This document shows positions 6,701-12,883 of a DNA stretch of 12,883 bases, one piece after another. Location of the stretch: NCBI GenBank assembly GCA_937859005.1, contig CALLYR010000186.1, positions 1 to 12,883 of the forward strand, written 5' to 3'. Under the pieces are notes generated by a model, which saw nothing but the letters and a program-made list of their open reading frames with translations, was not told the DNA's origin and did no database searches. Both the position numbers and the translations under genes were made by a program. Numbering within the stretch: the stretch's first letter is position 1; every line of letters starts with the position of its first letter. This DNA comes from an uncultured Paracoccus sp. (GTDB lineage Bacteria > Pseudomonadota > Alphaproteobacteria > Rhodobacterales > Rhodobacteraceae).

Positions 6701-8442
6701 TCGATCCCCCGGCGCGCGAACAGGCCCACGGGGCGGTCAGGGCCCACCCCCAACGCCTGCAGCCGCAGCGCCAGGGCGGATGCCGCGCGGTCCAGCCCGG
6801 CCCGGGTGACGGTGCGGTCCTCGAACACCAGCGCAGGCGCGTCGGGGTCACGGGCGAGGGTGGCGGCGATCAGGTCGTGGATGCAGCCCGCGGGCACCGG
6901 GCGGGCGGTGTCGTTGCGGTCCACCACCATGGCGCGGCGCGCATTCGCGTCCACCATCGACAGATCGGCCAGCGCCGTCCGGTCCGGGGCGGCGGCGGCG
7001 CGTTCGATGGCTGCACCGGCCATCTTGGCCAGCGTATCGGGCACAGCGGCCCGGTTCCAGTGCAGGGTCCAGCCCCCGTCCCCGGCCGCAACCCACAGGT
7101 CGAGCCCCGTTCCGCCGCCCGCCAGGTCGATGCCCAGCCGCGGCGGCGCCTGATCGCGCAACTCGGGCGCGCGGCGGGGCAGGTCGGTCAGATGGAACTG
7201 CCGGGCCGTCACCTCGGCCAGCGCCGAATCGGCCTGCGCGGCGAGATCGGCCAGCGTCGCATCCCCGTCCGCCTGCACCCGCAGCGGCAGCCAGTCAGCG
7301 ACAATGCCGGGTTCGGACGGCAGATCCTTGGGGCGGACCGCGATATCCACGGACGGACGCCCGTCCAGCCGGGCCAGCGCCCAGGCCGATGCCGCCAGCG
7401 CGCGGTCCGGCGCAAGTTCCAGCCGCCGCTGGCCCATGCCCGCGCCGGTCCCGCCGCCCGCATTGTGCAACTGAGCCGGGATCGCCTGCGCCAGCCGCTT
7501 GCGCCACCAGGCGTCATGGCGCGCCGCCACCGTCCCCAGTTCGGTCAGCCGCTGGCGCTGCGCCTCGTCGATCTGGGGCAGTTGCGTGCCCGCGGCGGGC
7601 AGGTCCCCCGCATCCACGCCATCCAGAACAAGCCGGATCGCCCCGTCCCCGGTGGCGACAACCAGCCCGGCCTCACCGGATTCCAGCACCTGCCCCGGCT
7701 CGCCCTGACCCGGCATGGGTTCCGCCGAGGTCACCACCGCCGGCCCATCCGCCAGCATCAGCCGCGCCACGGTCAGCGGGTTCCAGTAATGGCCGTGATC
7801 CAGCGCGCGGACCAGCGCGTCGGTCTGCGCCGCGCTGCGCCGCAGGTCGATCAGCCCGCAGGCCGCGGGCCGACGGTCGCGGGGATAATATTCGCGCCCC
7901 TCCAGATCCTGCGGGCGGCGCTGCAGGTTGCCGGTCTCGATCCCGTCCAGCACGGATTCGAAACTGTCCGCGGCCGCGGCATAGCATCTGGCATTCAGCG
8001 TCAGCGCAGTTTCGCGCGGGGACAGGAGGATGTCGCGCGTGACCAGCAGATCGCCCTCGTCGATGCCGCCGCCGATCAGGTGCCAGGAAATGCCGTGGCC
8101 GTCGTGCCCTTGCGCGATGGCCCAGACCGGGACGTTCAGCCCGGCCATGTCGGGCAGCGGGCCGTCGTGGAAATTGATCGCGCCGCGGGTGCCGCGCGCC
8201 AGCATCGCGGGGCGCAGCACCGACAGATTGGCGATGCTGAACAGCCAGTCGGCCTGCGGCGCATCCGCGGACAAGGGGGCGTCCTGATCCTCGACCCGCA
8301 GGCTTTGGGATTCGGCCCAGGCGCGCAGGTCCGGGTCGCGGGTGACGACGGCGGCGATGCGGTGGCCGCGGTCCAGCATCCGCTGGACGCAATGGCGCAG
8401 CAGGCTTTCGTTGCCGACCGCGATGGCGGAAAAAGAGGTCAT
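3793..8442 (-). CDS. NRPS: formyltransferase - C remnant - A (interrupted by luciferase-like monooxygenase) - T
   Basis: A 1549-residue nonribosomal peptide synthetase. Residues 1-185 form an N-terminal formyltransferase domain; N90, H92 and D128 (INFHDGPLP, GIDEGD) match the catalytic Asn, His and Asp of FMT/GART enzymes. Residues 186-285 resemble the C-terminal domain of methionyl-tRNA formyltransferase. Residues about 300-505 look like the second half of a condensation domain; I find no HHxxxDG motif, so it is probably not catalytic. The adenylation domain has LIYTSGSTGRPKG (664-676) and FDISVLE (711-717). A flavin luciferase-like monooxygenase of about 355 residues follows, then NMYGPTE (1182-1188), GELYIGG (1232-1238), YRTGDL (1275-1280) and NRKIDR (1381-1386). 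After an Ala/Pro linker comes a carrier domain (DNFFALGGHSL, Ser1456). The tail (1496-1549) is Ala/Pro-rich and ends in a charged segment. No thioesterase is present. Start ATG 8442 has AAGGGG 8 bases upstream and overlaps the preceding stop as ATGA. The amino acid is not predictable, though D712 of the usual specificity code is kept. Confidence 0.93.
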   Translation of the reverse strand: MTSFSAIAVGNESLLRHCVQRMLDRGHRIAAVVTRDPDLRAWAESQSLRVEDQDAPLSADAPQADWLFSIANLSVLRPAMLARGTRGAINFHDGPLPDMAGLNVPVWAIAQGHDGHGISWHLIGGGIDEGDLLVTRDILLSPRETALTLNARCYAAAADSFESVLDGIETGNLQRRPQDLEGREYYPRDRRPAACGLIDLRRSAAQTDALVRALDHGHYWNPLTVARLMLADGPAVVTSAEPMPGQGEPGQVLESGEAGLVVATGDGAIRLVLDGVDAGDLPAAGTQLPQIDEAQRQRLTELGTVAARHDAWWRKRLAQAIPAQLHNAGGGTGAGMGQRRLELAPDRALAASAWALARLDGRPSVDIAVRPKDLPSEPGIVADWLPLRVQADGDATLADLAAQADSALAEVTARQFHLTDLPRRAPELRDQAPPRLGIDLAGGGTGLDLWVAAGDGGWTLHWNRAAVPDTLAKMAGAAIERAAAAPDRTALADLSMVDANARRAMVVDRNDTARPVPAGCIHDLIAATLARDPDAPALVFEDRTVTRAGLDRAASALALRLQALGVGPDRPVGLFARRGIEMVVGALAILKAGGAYLPLDPDYPSERLSLYLSDSGADIVLVQRGLTGALPACDATLVPIPADIPPAVTAMPAPAADPSNLAYLIYTSGSTGRPKGVMIEHRNVTNFFAGIDEAIPVQDGDCLLAVTSLSFDISVLEIFWSLARGLKVVIAGEDSRLIAAGAHAPADGMEFSLFYWGNDDGPGEQKYRLLLEGARFADQNGFAAVWTPERHFHAFGGPYPNPSVSGAAVAAVTSRIGVRAGSCVLPLHHPVRVAEEWAVIDNLTGGRAGLAVASGWQPEDFVLRPENIPPANKQALSDGIDQLRRLWRGEAVAFPTASGRMQDVVTQPRPVQPELPLWMTIAGNPDTWVEAGRKGMNVLTHLLGQSIDVVADRIRDYHAALRESGHDPRDFTVTLMLHSYLADTREAAHEAARGPMKSYLRSAAGLVKQFAWDFPAFRRPAGMTNPMAIDLGTLTEEEVDGILEFAFRRYFEESGLFGTVEDGVARVARLAEIGVTEVACLIDYGIAPDQVLAALPLLAELRDRVNAGGGAPAEDDFSIAAQIRRHGVTHLQCTPSMARILVGDRAATRALRGLRCLMIGGEALPDSLLAELRAATGADIFNMYGPTETTIWSSAGRIAPEDRSATLAGGFANTQLYVLDATGAPVPDGVEGELYIGGHGVARGYWQRPDLTEKAFVPDPFVAQDRAAPGGARMYRTGDLVRWRDDGRLDYVGRADHQVKLRGFRIELGEIETRLMAIPGVREAVTIVREDRPGDQRLVAYVTGPAVPSESDLRAALMRDLPAHMVPGRIVTLAQMPLTPNRKIDRNALPAPENAVAARPVAKAEPAPAVAPVAARAPAPVAPGALFADIRSVWSETLGIAAPKASDNFFALGGHSLLAIQLHRTLRDRLGADRLGVTDIFRFPVLRDYVDHAESLMPKAPISFAGPAAAAARPAAAEPLPANAAAPAAEIDDPIAKRRALREQFRRGL
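5125..6198 (-). other. Luciferase-like monooxygenase domain inserted in the adenylation domain
   Basis: This covers NRPS residues 749-1106. FSLFYWGND (751-759), FAAVWTPERHFHAFGG (782-797), GSCVLPLHHPVRVAEEW (821-837) and LAVASGWQPEDF (850-861) are the TIM-barrel signature of FMN-dependent bacterial-luciferase-like monooxygenases. The wording matches the natural-product subgroup named after MupA and Agrobacterium Atu3671. The insert lies between core motifs A4 and A5, and the adenylation fold resumes at about residue 1114. The reading frame is continuous and both halves of the A domain keep their motifs, so this is an evolved insertion and not an accident. The expected reaction is oxidation of the tethered aminoacyl or acyl group. 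Which atom is oxidised cannot be read. Confidence 0.9.
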
Positions 8443-9395
8443 GCTGAAATCCCCTTGGGTTTGCGCATCAATGCATGGGCCGCCAGGCGGCGCAGGTGGT
8501 CGGGCGGAATGCCTGTGGGCCGCCGCTGCAGCAGGCACCGCAGGCGCCACAGCGCCCCCCCGGCCAGATGCGCCGCCGTCGCAGCGGTGGCGCCCCTCGT
8601 GCCGTGATGCTTGCGGAAATAATGGTGGCGCGAGGCATACCAGTAATCCGGCACCCGCTCCCAATCCTTCATGCCGGTGCTGACCGAACCGATATGGGTG
8701 ACCAGGCTTTCAAGGACGTAATGCGTCTGCCAGCCGGCCGCCGCTGCCCGCAGGCACAGGTCGGTTTCCTCGAAATACAGAAAGAACGTCTCGTCGAACA
8801 GGCCGATCCGGTCCAGCACCTCCTGGCGGATCATCATGCTGGCGCCCGCCGACCAGCCCACCGGGCCCGACTGGACCGGCTGCGGCATCGGCACGATGCG
8901 GTTGCGCAGAAGCCGTGTCACCGGCCCGCTGCGGCAGGCCCCCTCGAATTCGCTGGCGGCCGAGGGAAAACGGAACGCCGTCGGATGCAGCACGCCGTCC
9001 TCTCCCTGCAGGCGGCTGCAGGCGATTCCGGCCTGCGGATGGGCCGCCAGCCAGTCGATCAGCGCCCGGATCGCGTCGGGATGCGGCAGCGCGTCGGAAT
9101 TGAGCAGATAGACCAGATCCGCCCGCCCGCCGCCGGGCAGGCCGCGGCGGAGGGCGAAATTGTTGCCCGCCCCGAAGCCACCGTTGCGGCCGCTGTCCAC
9201 GATGGCGACTCGGTCCGCGGGCCAGCCCCGCCGCGCCGCTTCCTGCGCCATCCGGGCCAGCGAGCCGTCGCCGGAATCGTTGTCCACGATGGTGATGCCG
9301 CCCGGCACCCCCTCCATCGCGGCCAGGGCGGCTTCGGCCGACTCGATGGTCATGCCGGACGTGCGGAAATTGACGATGATCGTGTGAAGTTTCAT
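8439..9395 (-). CDS. Glycosyltransferase family 2, WbbL/rhamnosyltransferase-like
   Basis: A 318-residue GT-A fold transferase. IIVNFRT (6-12), TIVDNDSGDGS (35-45), the NSD metal site (99-101) in YLLNSDALPHPDA, and GASMMIR..GLFDETFFLYFEETDLC (184-214) with the acidic E209-E210-x-D212 motif are all present. SRHHYFRKHHG (255-265) is the basic motif typical of the WbbL branch, which adds rhamnose or a related sugar to lipid-linked acceptors. Start and stop both lie in ATGA overlaps, with the PKS upstream and the NRPS downstream. It is therefore inside the biosynthetic operon and not beside it. It may glycosylate the peptide-polyketide product or couple it to a polyprenyl-linked glycan. The donor sugar is not predictable, and no sugar-nucleotide genes are seen in the window. 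The protein appears complete and cytosolic. Confidence 0.9.
   Translation of the reverse strand: MKLHTIIVNFRTSGMTIESAEAALAAMEGVPGGITIVDNDSGDGSLARMAQEAARRGWPADRVAIVDSGRNGGFGAGNNFALRRGLPGGGRADLVYLLNSDALPHPDAIRALIDWLAAHPQAGIACSRLQGEDGVLHPTAFRFPSAASEFEGACRSGPVTRLLRNRIVPMPQPVQSGPVGWSAGASMMIRQEVLDRIGLFDETFFLYFEETDLCLRAAAAGWQTHYVLESLVTHIGSVSTGMKDWERVPDYWYASRHHYFRKHHGTRGATAATAAHLAGGALWRLRCLLQRRPTGIPPDHLRRLAAHALMRKPKGISA
8451..8456 (-). promoter_or_regulatory. Ribosome binding site that fixes the NRPS start
   Basis: On the minus strand AAGGGG lies 8 bases before ATG 8442, inside the end of the glycosyltransferase gene. It supports this start against an in-frame ATG at 8664, which would add 74 residues of low-complexity, Ala/Pro/Arg-rich sequence antisense to nothing but overlapping the upstream gene. 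Confidence 0.7.
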
Positions 9396-12300
9396 TCGGC
9401 GGCTTCTGCAATAAAGGTTTCATCGGCGGCGTCCGCCGCGCCGTCGGCCGCCTGCAGCAGATCGGACAGCCGTGCGGCCAGCACGCGGACGCTGGGTTCC
9501 AGCACCATGCTGTCGTGATCGCCCGGCACCTCGACCACCTTCAGCTGCGGCATCCAGTCGGACCAGCCGTTGTCGGGAATGACATATTCCCGCGCCTCGC
9601 TGACCCAGCGGCTGCCCGACACCCGCCAGCGCCGGTCCAGGGCTGGACGGAACAGCGCGGCGGGGCCGTCCCAGACCGACAGGCGCACCTTGGGCAAGGC
9701 GGCGCGGAAGGCGGCCTCGATCGCAAGGTCGTGGAACTGGGTGGCATCGGCCTCGGCTGCGGCGGCGCGATCGTTCAGGGACTGGCGGTAAGCGCGCCTG
9801 GCCCGCAGCCAGTTGCCTGCGAAGGACAGCCCCTGTTCGCGCATCTCGGCCCAGCGGATCGCCAGGCGGTCGCGGCGGCTCAGCTCCGGCCGCAGCGGCA
9901 GCGGGGTGTCCAGCAGGATCAGCTGACCCACCGTCTCGCCCGCCTCGGCCAGCTGCCGCGCCATTTCCAGCGCAATCAGCCCGCCGCCCGAGAACCCGCC
10001 CAGTAGCCAGGGCCCGCGCGGCTGGACCTGCCGGATCTCGGCCAGATAGTCGCGCGCGGCCTCTGCGAAATCCTCGTGCGGGGAATCGCCCCCGAACAGC
10101 CCGCGCGCCTGCAGCCCGTAAACGCGCCGGTCGCGTCCGATCCGCTGCGCCAGCGCCCGCAGGTTCATGACATTGCCGAACATGCCGGCCACGACAAAGA
10201 ACGGCAGCCCGCTCCCCTCGCGCCCGCCCATGTCCACGACAAAGCGGTAATCCTGCGCCTGCGGGGCAGGGGCAGCGCCGGGCGCAGCTTCATGGGCCGC
10301 ATTCGTGCGCCCGGTGCGGGCGTCGATCCGCGCGGCCAGCGCCGCCACGGTCGGCGCCTCGAACAGGGCCGAAATGGGAAAATCCACCCCATAGTGCTTG
10401 CGGACCTGGGTGAACATCCGAACCGCGATCAGCGAATGGCCGCCCAGATCGAAGAAGCTGTCCTCGGCCCCGATCTGGCGGATGCCCAGCAGCCCGGCCC
10501 AGATCCCGGCCAGTTCCGCCTGGGTGCCCGGTTCGGGCGCAACGAAGGTGCCGTCGATGTCGGGCCGCTCGAACGCCTGACCGCCAGCCGCGGCGTCCTG
10601 ATCCTGCGGCCCGGCCTGCGCCACCAGCGACGGCAGGTCCAGCGTCGAGACATGGACCTGCCCCAGCCCCCCCTTCAGCGCCGCCGCCAGCGCCCGGTCC
10701 AGGGCGGGCAGTCCGTCGGCCGCGCGGATACCCTGGCGGGTCGTGTGGCGCAGCCGCTCCTCGGCCGGGGACAGGCGGCTGCGGGGGTGGGCCGCGGGCA
10801 GGCCCTCGGCCATCCGGCGCAGGGTAAAGCCATCGATGTCCACTACCGGCCTGCCGTCCGCATCCGTCAGCGTGACGGCAAGGCGGGCGGTTTCCCCGGT
10901 GCTGTCCAGCAACTGCACCCGGCTGAGGATGCGCGCGGGCAGGCGGCCGAAGACCGAGATGCGGGCGTAAGACATCGGCACCCACAGATGCGCGGGGTCA
11001 TAGCCGGGGATCAGGTCCATCGCCCAGCCGGTCGCGATGTCCAGCAGGGCCGGATGCAGCCACATCCGGTCGGCATCGCCCGCAAAGGCCGGGTCCAGCG
11101 CCAGCCGCGCCAGCCCCACATCGCCGTCCAGCCGCAGCGCCCGCAGCACCCGCCATTCCGGGCCGAAGCGCATCCGCCCTTCCTGCGCAGACCGCAGGCC
11201 GGCAGGGTCCTCGCGTTGCCAGACGGCGCCGACATGCAGGCTGGCCAGGGGACGCAGTTCCGCAGTCTCGATCCGGGCGGTGGCGTTCGGGCTGTCGTCC
11301 TGCCCGTCGTCCAGCGTGACCGTGCCGTCGTCGCCCAGCCGGACCGTCACGCGGGCGGCTTCGGTGTTGCCCGCCAGCACGGGCCGCATGAAGCTCAGGT
11401 CGCGCAGCGTCACGGGCAGGGCCTGCCCGGCCGCGGCCAGCGCCTCGACCATCAGTTCGATGATGCCGGTGCCGGGCAGCAGCGCCTGCCCCGTTTCCGT
11501 GCGGTGGCCATCGATCAGCCAGTGTCCGGGCGACAGTTCCGCCACGAAGCCGTCCGGCCCTTCGCCCGTCAGCAGGGGCGCCCTGGCAGGATCGACGGGT
11601 TCGACCACATGGCTGCCGGTCGCGCGGGCGGCCATGCCGGTCTCGGCCCAGACGCCCCAGTTCACCGTCACAACCCGCCCCAGCGCCGCGGGCTGCGCCG
11701 CCCCCAGCGCGTCGAGCCAGGCGTTGGCCGCAACGTAATCCACCTGTCCCGCCGCCCCCAGCGCGGTCGAGCTTGAACTGAACAGCACTGTCAGCCGCGG
11801 CGGCTGGTCCGCCAAGGCCTGCATCAGGTTCAGTGTGCCATAGAGTTTGGGCGCCAGCACATCCGCCGCGGCGGCGTCCTGTTTCACCGCCATCAGCGTA
11901 TCATCGATCACGCCCGCCGCATGCAGCACCACGTCGATCCGCCCGAACCGCGCCCGCGCGGCAGCGATGCCCGCGGCCACCGAATCCGGGTCGGTCAGGT
12001 CGGCGCCGACGGCCAGAACCCCGGCCCCCATGGCCTCCAGCGCCGCAATCGCGGCGCGTTGCCGCCGCCCGCGCTGGCCGGTGGCGCGGTCGGCGCCGCG
12101 CCCCATCAGCACCAGCCGCGCGCCGCGCGCCGCCAAGCCCCGCGCCAGCGTCTGCGCCACGCCGCCGAAGCCGCCGGTAATCAGGCAGACATCGTCCGCC
12201 CCGATGGCAGGCTGCTCGACCGGCCACAGGGCCACGGGCAGCAGCGCCTGCCGGAAGCGGCGGCCATCGCGCCACGCCACCACCTCGGTCGTTCCTCGTT

Positions 12301-12727
12301 CTGGCGGCACGCAGATTTCCTCGGCCAGCCGGGCGGCGACCGCGGCGTGATCGGCGCGTGCGCCGCGCCGGGCGGGCGGGTCCAGCCGCAGGTCGATCCA
12401 GCGCACCGCGACATTCGGCAATTCGCGCGGGATCACCAGCAAGGGACCGGCGACGGTCGCGGCCTCGGGCGCGGGCACGGATTCCGTCGCCACCTTCTGC
12501 GCGCCCTCGGTCGCGGCGGTCAGCGTCAGGGGATGGTCCCCCAGTTCCGCCCCGATCGCCTGCGCCAGATGCATCAGCCCATAGAAGCCGCGCGCCAGCG
12601 TGGAATCGAGCGCCGTCGTCCCCGCCCGTGCCGCCTGCGCGTCCAGCATCCACAGATGGACGATGTGATCGGGGCGCAAGCCCCCGGCCTCCAGCGAGGC
12701 CAGCAGCAGAAGCGGCCCGAAACCCAT
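9392..12727 (-). CDS. Polyketide synthase piece: KR-DH-ACP-TE, lacking KS and AT
   Basis: A 1111-residue modular PKS part. Residues 1-175 match the structural subdomain of a ketoreductase but begin inside it (IVHLWML at 22-28, GFYGLMHLAQA at 48-58). The catalytic KR follows: TGGFGGV (184-190), HAAGVIDD (269-276), K294, the SSSS run (317-320), Y331 and N335. The IDD triplet resembles the LDD motif of B-type reductases. A dehydratase-like domain (about 385-640) has H408 and D563 but altered surrounding motifs. The carrier domain has DSFFDLGGHSL with Ser765. The type I thioesterase (about 838-1090) has GFSGG with S913, D940 in LILLDTP, and H1071 in GDHDS. Everything from KS and AT to the first part of the KR is missing. 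ATG 12727 follows an in-frame TGA directly and has no ribosome binding site. A repeat lies 33 bases upstream. It is either truncated or the second half of a split synthase. The end overlaps the next gene as ATGA. Confidence 0.85.
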   Translation of the reverse strand: MGFGPLLLLASLEAGGLRPDHIVHLWMLDAQAARAGTTALDSTLARGFYGLMHLAQAIGAELGDHPLTLTAATEGAQKVATESVPAPEAATVAGPLLVIPRELPNVAVRWIDLRLDPPARRGARADHAAVAARLAEEICVPPERGTTEVVAWRDGRRFRQALLPVALWPVEQPAIGADDVCLITGGFGGVAQTLARGLAARGARLVLMGRGADRATGQRGRRQRAAIAALEAMGAGVLAVGADLTDPDSVAAGIAAARARFGRIDVVLHAAGVIDDTLMAVKQDAAAADVLAPKLYGTLNLMQALADQPPRLTVLFSSSSTALGAAGQVDYVAANAWLDALGAAQPAALGRVVTVNWGVWAETGMAARATGSHVVEPVDPARAPLLTGEGPDGFVAELSPGHWLIDGHRTETGQALLPGTGIIELMVEALAAAGQALPVTLRDLSFMRPVLAGNTEAARVTVRLGDDGTVTLDDGQDDSPNATARIETAELRPLASLHVGAVWQREDPAGLRSAQEGRMRFGPEWRVLRALRLDGDVGLARLALDPAFAGDADRMWLHPALLDIATGWAMDLIPGYDPAHLWVPMSYARISVFGRLPARILSRVQLLDSTGETARLAVTLTDADGRPVVDIDGFTLRRMAEGLPAAHPRSRLSPAEERLRHTTRQGIRAADGLPALDRALAAALKGGLGQVHVSTLDLPSLVAQAGPQDQDAAAGGQAFERPDIDGTFVAPEPGTQAELAGIWAGLLGIRQIGAEDSFFDLGGHSLIAVRMFTQVRKHYGVDFPISALFEAPTVAALAARIDARTGRTNAAHEAAPGAAPAPQAQDYRFVVDMGGREGSGLPFFVVAGMFGNVMNLRALAQRIGRDRRVYGLQARGLFGGDSPHEDFAEAARDYLAEIRQVQPRGPWLLGGFSGGGLIALEMARQLAEAGETVGQLILLDTPLPLRPELSRRDRLAIRWAEMREQGLSFAGNWLRARRAYRQSLNDRAAAAEADATQFHDLAIEAAFRAALPKVRLSVWDGPAALFRPALDRRWRVSGSRWVSEAREYVIPDNGWSDWMPQLKVVEVPGDHDSMVLEPSVRVLAARLSDLLQAADGAADAADETFIAEAAE

Positions 12728-12760
12728 TCAGATGGCGCTTCGAACTGGAACGCCGCGCTG

Positions 12761-12883
12761 CCCCTCATCCGACCCTTCGGGCCACCTTCTCCCCGTGAAC
12801 GGGGAGAAGGAAAGACGGCAACGTCGCGGCAGCTCCTCCTCTCCCCGTTCACGGGGAGAGGATGCCGGCAGGCAGGTGAGGGG
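12761..12883. repeat. RIME-like double-hairpin intergenic repeat, 123 bp
   Basis: The element begins CCCCTCATCCG and ends CAGGTGAGGGG, so its ends are imperfect inverted copies of each other. Inside are two strong palindromes. CCTTCTCCCCGT (12785-12796) pairs with ACGGGGAGAAGG (12799-12810). CCTCTCCCCGT (12838-12848) pairs with ACGGGGAGAGG (12851-12861). A smaller TGCCGGCA palindrome lies at 12863-12870. This two-palindrome layout and the CCTTCTCCCCG core resemble the Rhizobium-specific intergenic mosaic elements, which are dispersed non-coding repeats. It reaches the window's last base; the matching ends suggest that it is complete, but continuation outside cannot be excluded. Confidence 0.8.

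Noticed and set aside
5476..8607. A 1043-codon open frame on the plus strand, antisense to the NRPS
   Set aside because: It is a shadow of GC-rich coding sequence: rich in Arg, Gly, Gln and His, with no domain pattern, while the opposite strand carries a complete NRPS.
8443..8664. N-terminal extension of the NRPS to ATG 8664
   Set aside because: The extra 74 residues are Ala/Pro/Arg-rich without a family match and overlap the upstream gene; ATG 8442 has AAGGGG at 8 bases and the formyltransferase begins there.
10076..11776. A 566-codon open frame on the plus strand, antisense to the PKS
   Set aside because: Same reason: low-complexity Arg/Gln/Gly-rich translation opposite well-defined DH, ACP and TE motifs.
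12574..12852. A 92-codon minus-strand frame running through the repeat into the PKS
   Set aside because: It translates the palindromic repeat and then an out-of-frame part of the KR; it is not a PKS leader.
12761..12883. CRISPR array
   Set aside because: There are only two hairpins with different arms and no regularly spaced repeat-spacer units.

Overview
The window comes from a GC-rich genome, most likely an alphaproteobacterium of the Rhodobacterales or Rhizobiales type. I infer this from the base composition, the ExoY-type sugar transferase, the EntD-type phosphopantetheinyl transferase and a double-hairpin repeat resembling rhizobial RIME elements. The genus cannot be fixed from this sequence alone.

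Plus-strand left part (1-3202): surface polysaccharide genes. The 3' end of a family 2 glycosyltransferase (1-576) is followed by a lower-GC leader with a terminator-like hairpin (841-884). Next come a complete ExoY/WcaJ-type undecaprenyl-phosphate sugar-phosphate transferase (962-1642) and a complete GT4 glycosyltransferase (2021-3202). A small two-helix membrane protein is probably encoded on the minus strand between the last two (1596-1826).

Minus-strand right part (3189-12727): a compact natural-product operon, transcribed right to left. The order is a polyketide synthase piece (KR-DH-ACP-TE, no KS or AT), a WbbL-like GT2 glycosyltransferase, a 1549-residue NRPS and a phosphopantetheinyl transferase. 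The first two junctions are 4-base ATGA overlaps, so the genes are probably translationally coupled. The NRPS is the most unusual object: formyltransferase, condensation remnant, an adenylation domain interrupted by a luciferase-like monooxygenase, then a carrier domain. This is the MupA/Atu3671 type of monooxygenase. The phosphopantetheinyl transferase would arm both carrier domains. The operon converges with the polysaccharide genes, and the stop-proximal ends overlap by 14 bases.

Right edge (12761-12883): a 123-bp double-hairpin repeat ends 33 bases before the PKS start codon. The PKS reading frame begins in the middle of a ketoreductase structural subdomain, directly after an in-frame stop. 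The gene may therefore be the truncated 3' part of a larger PKS, or the second half of a split one.

Taken together, the right part probably makes a formylated, oxidised and possibly glycosylated peptide-polyketide. The product is unknown; a siderophore-like or cell-surface-linked metabolite are the two hypotheses I would test first.
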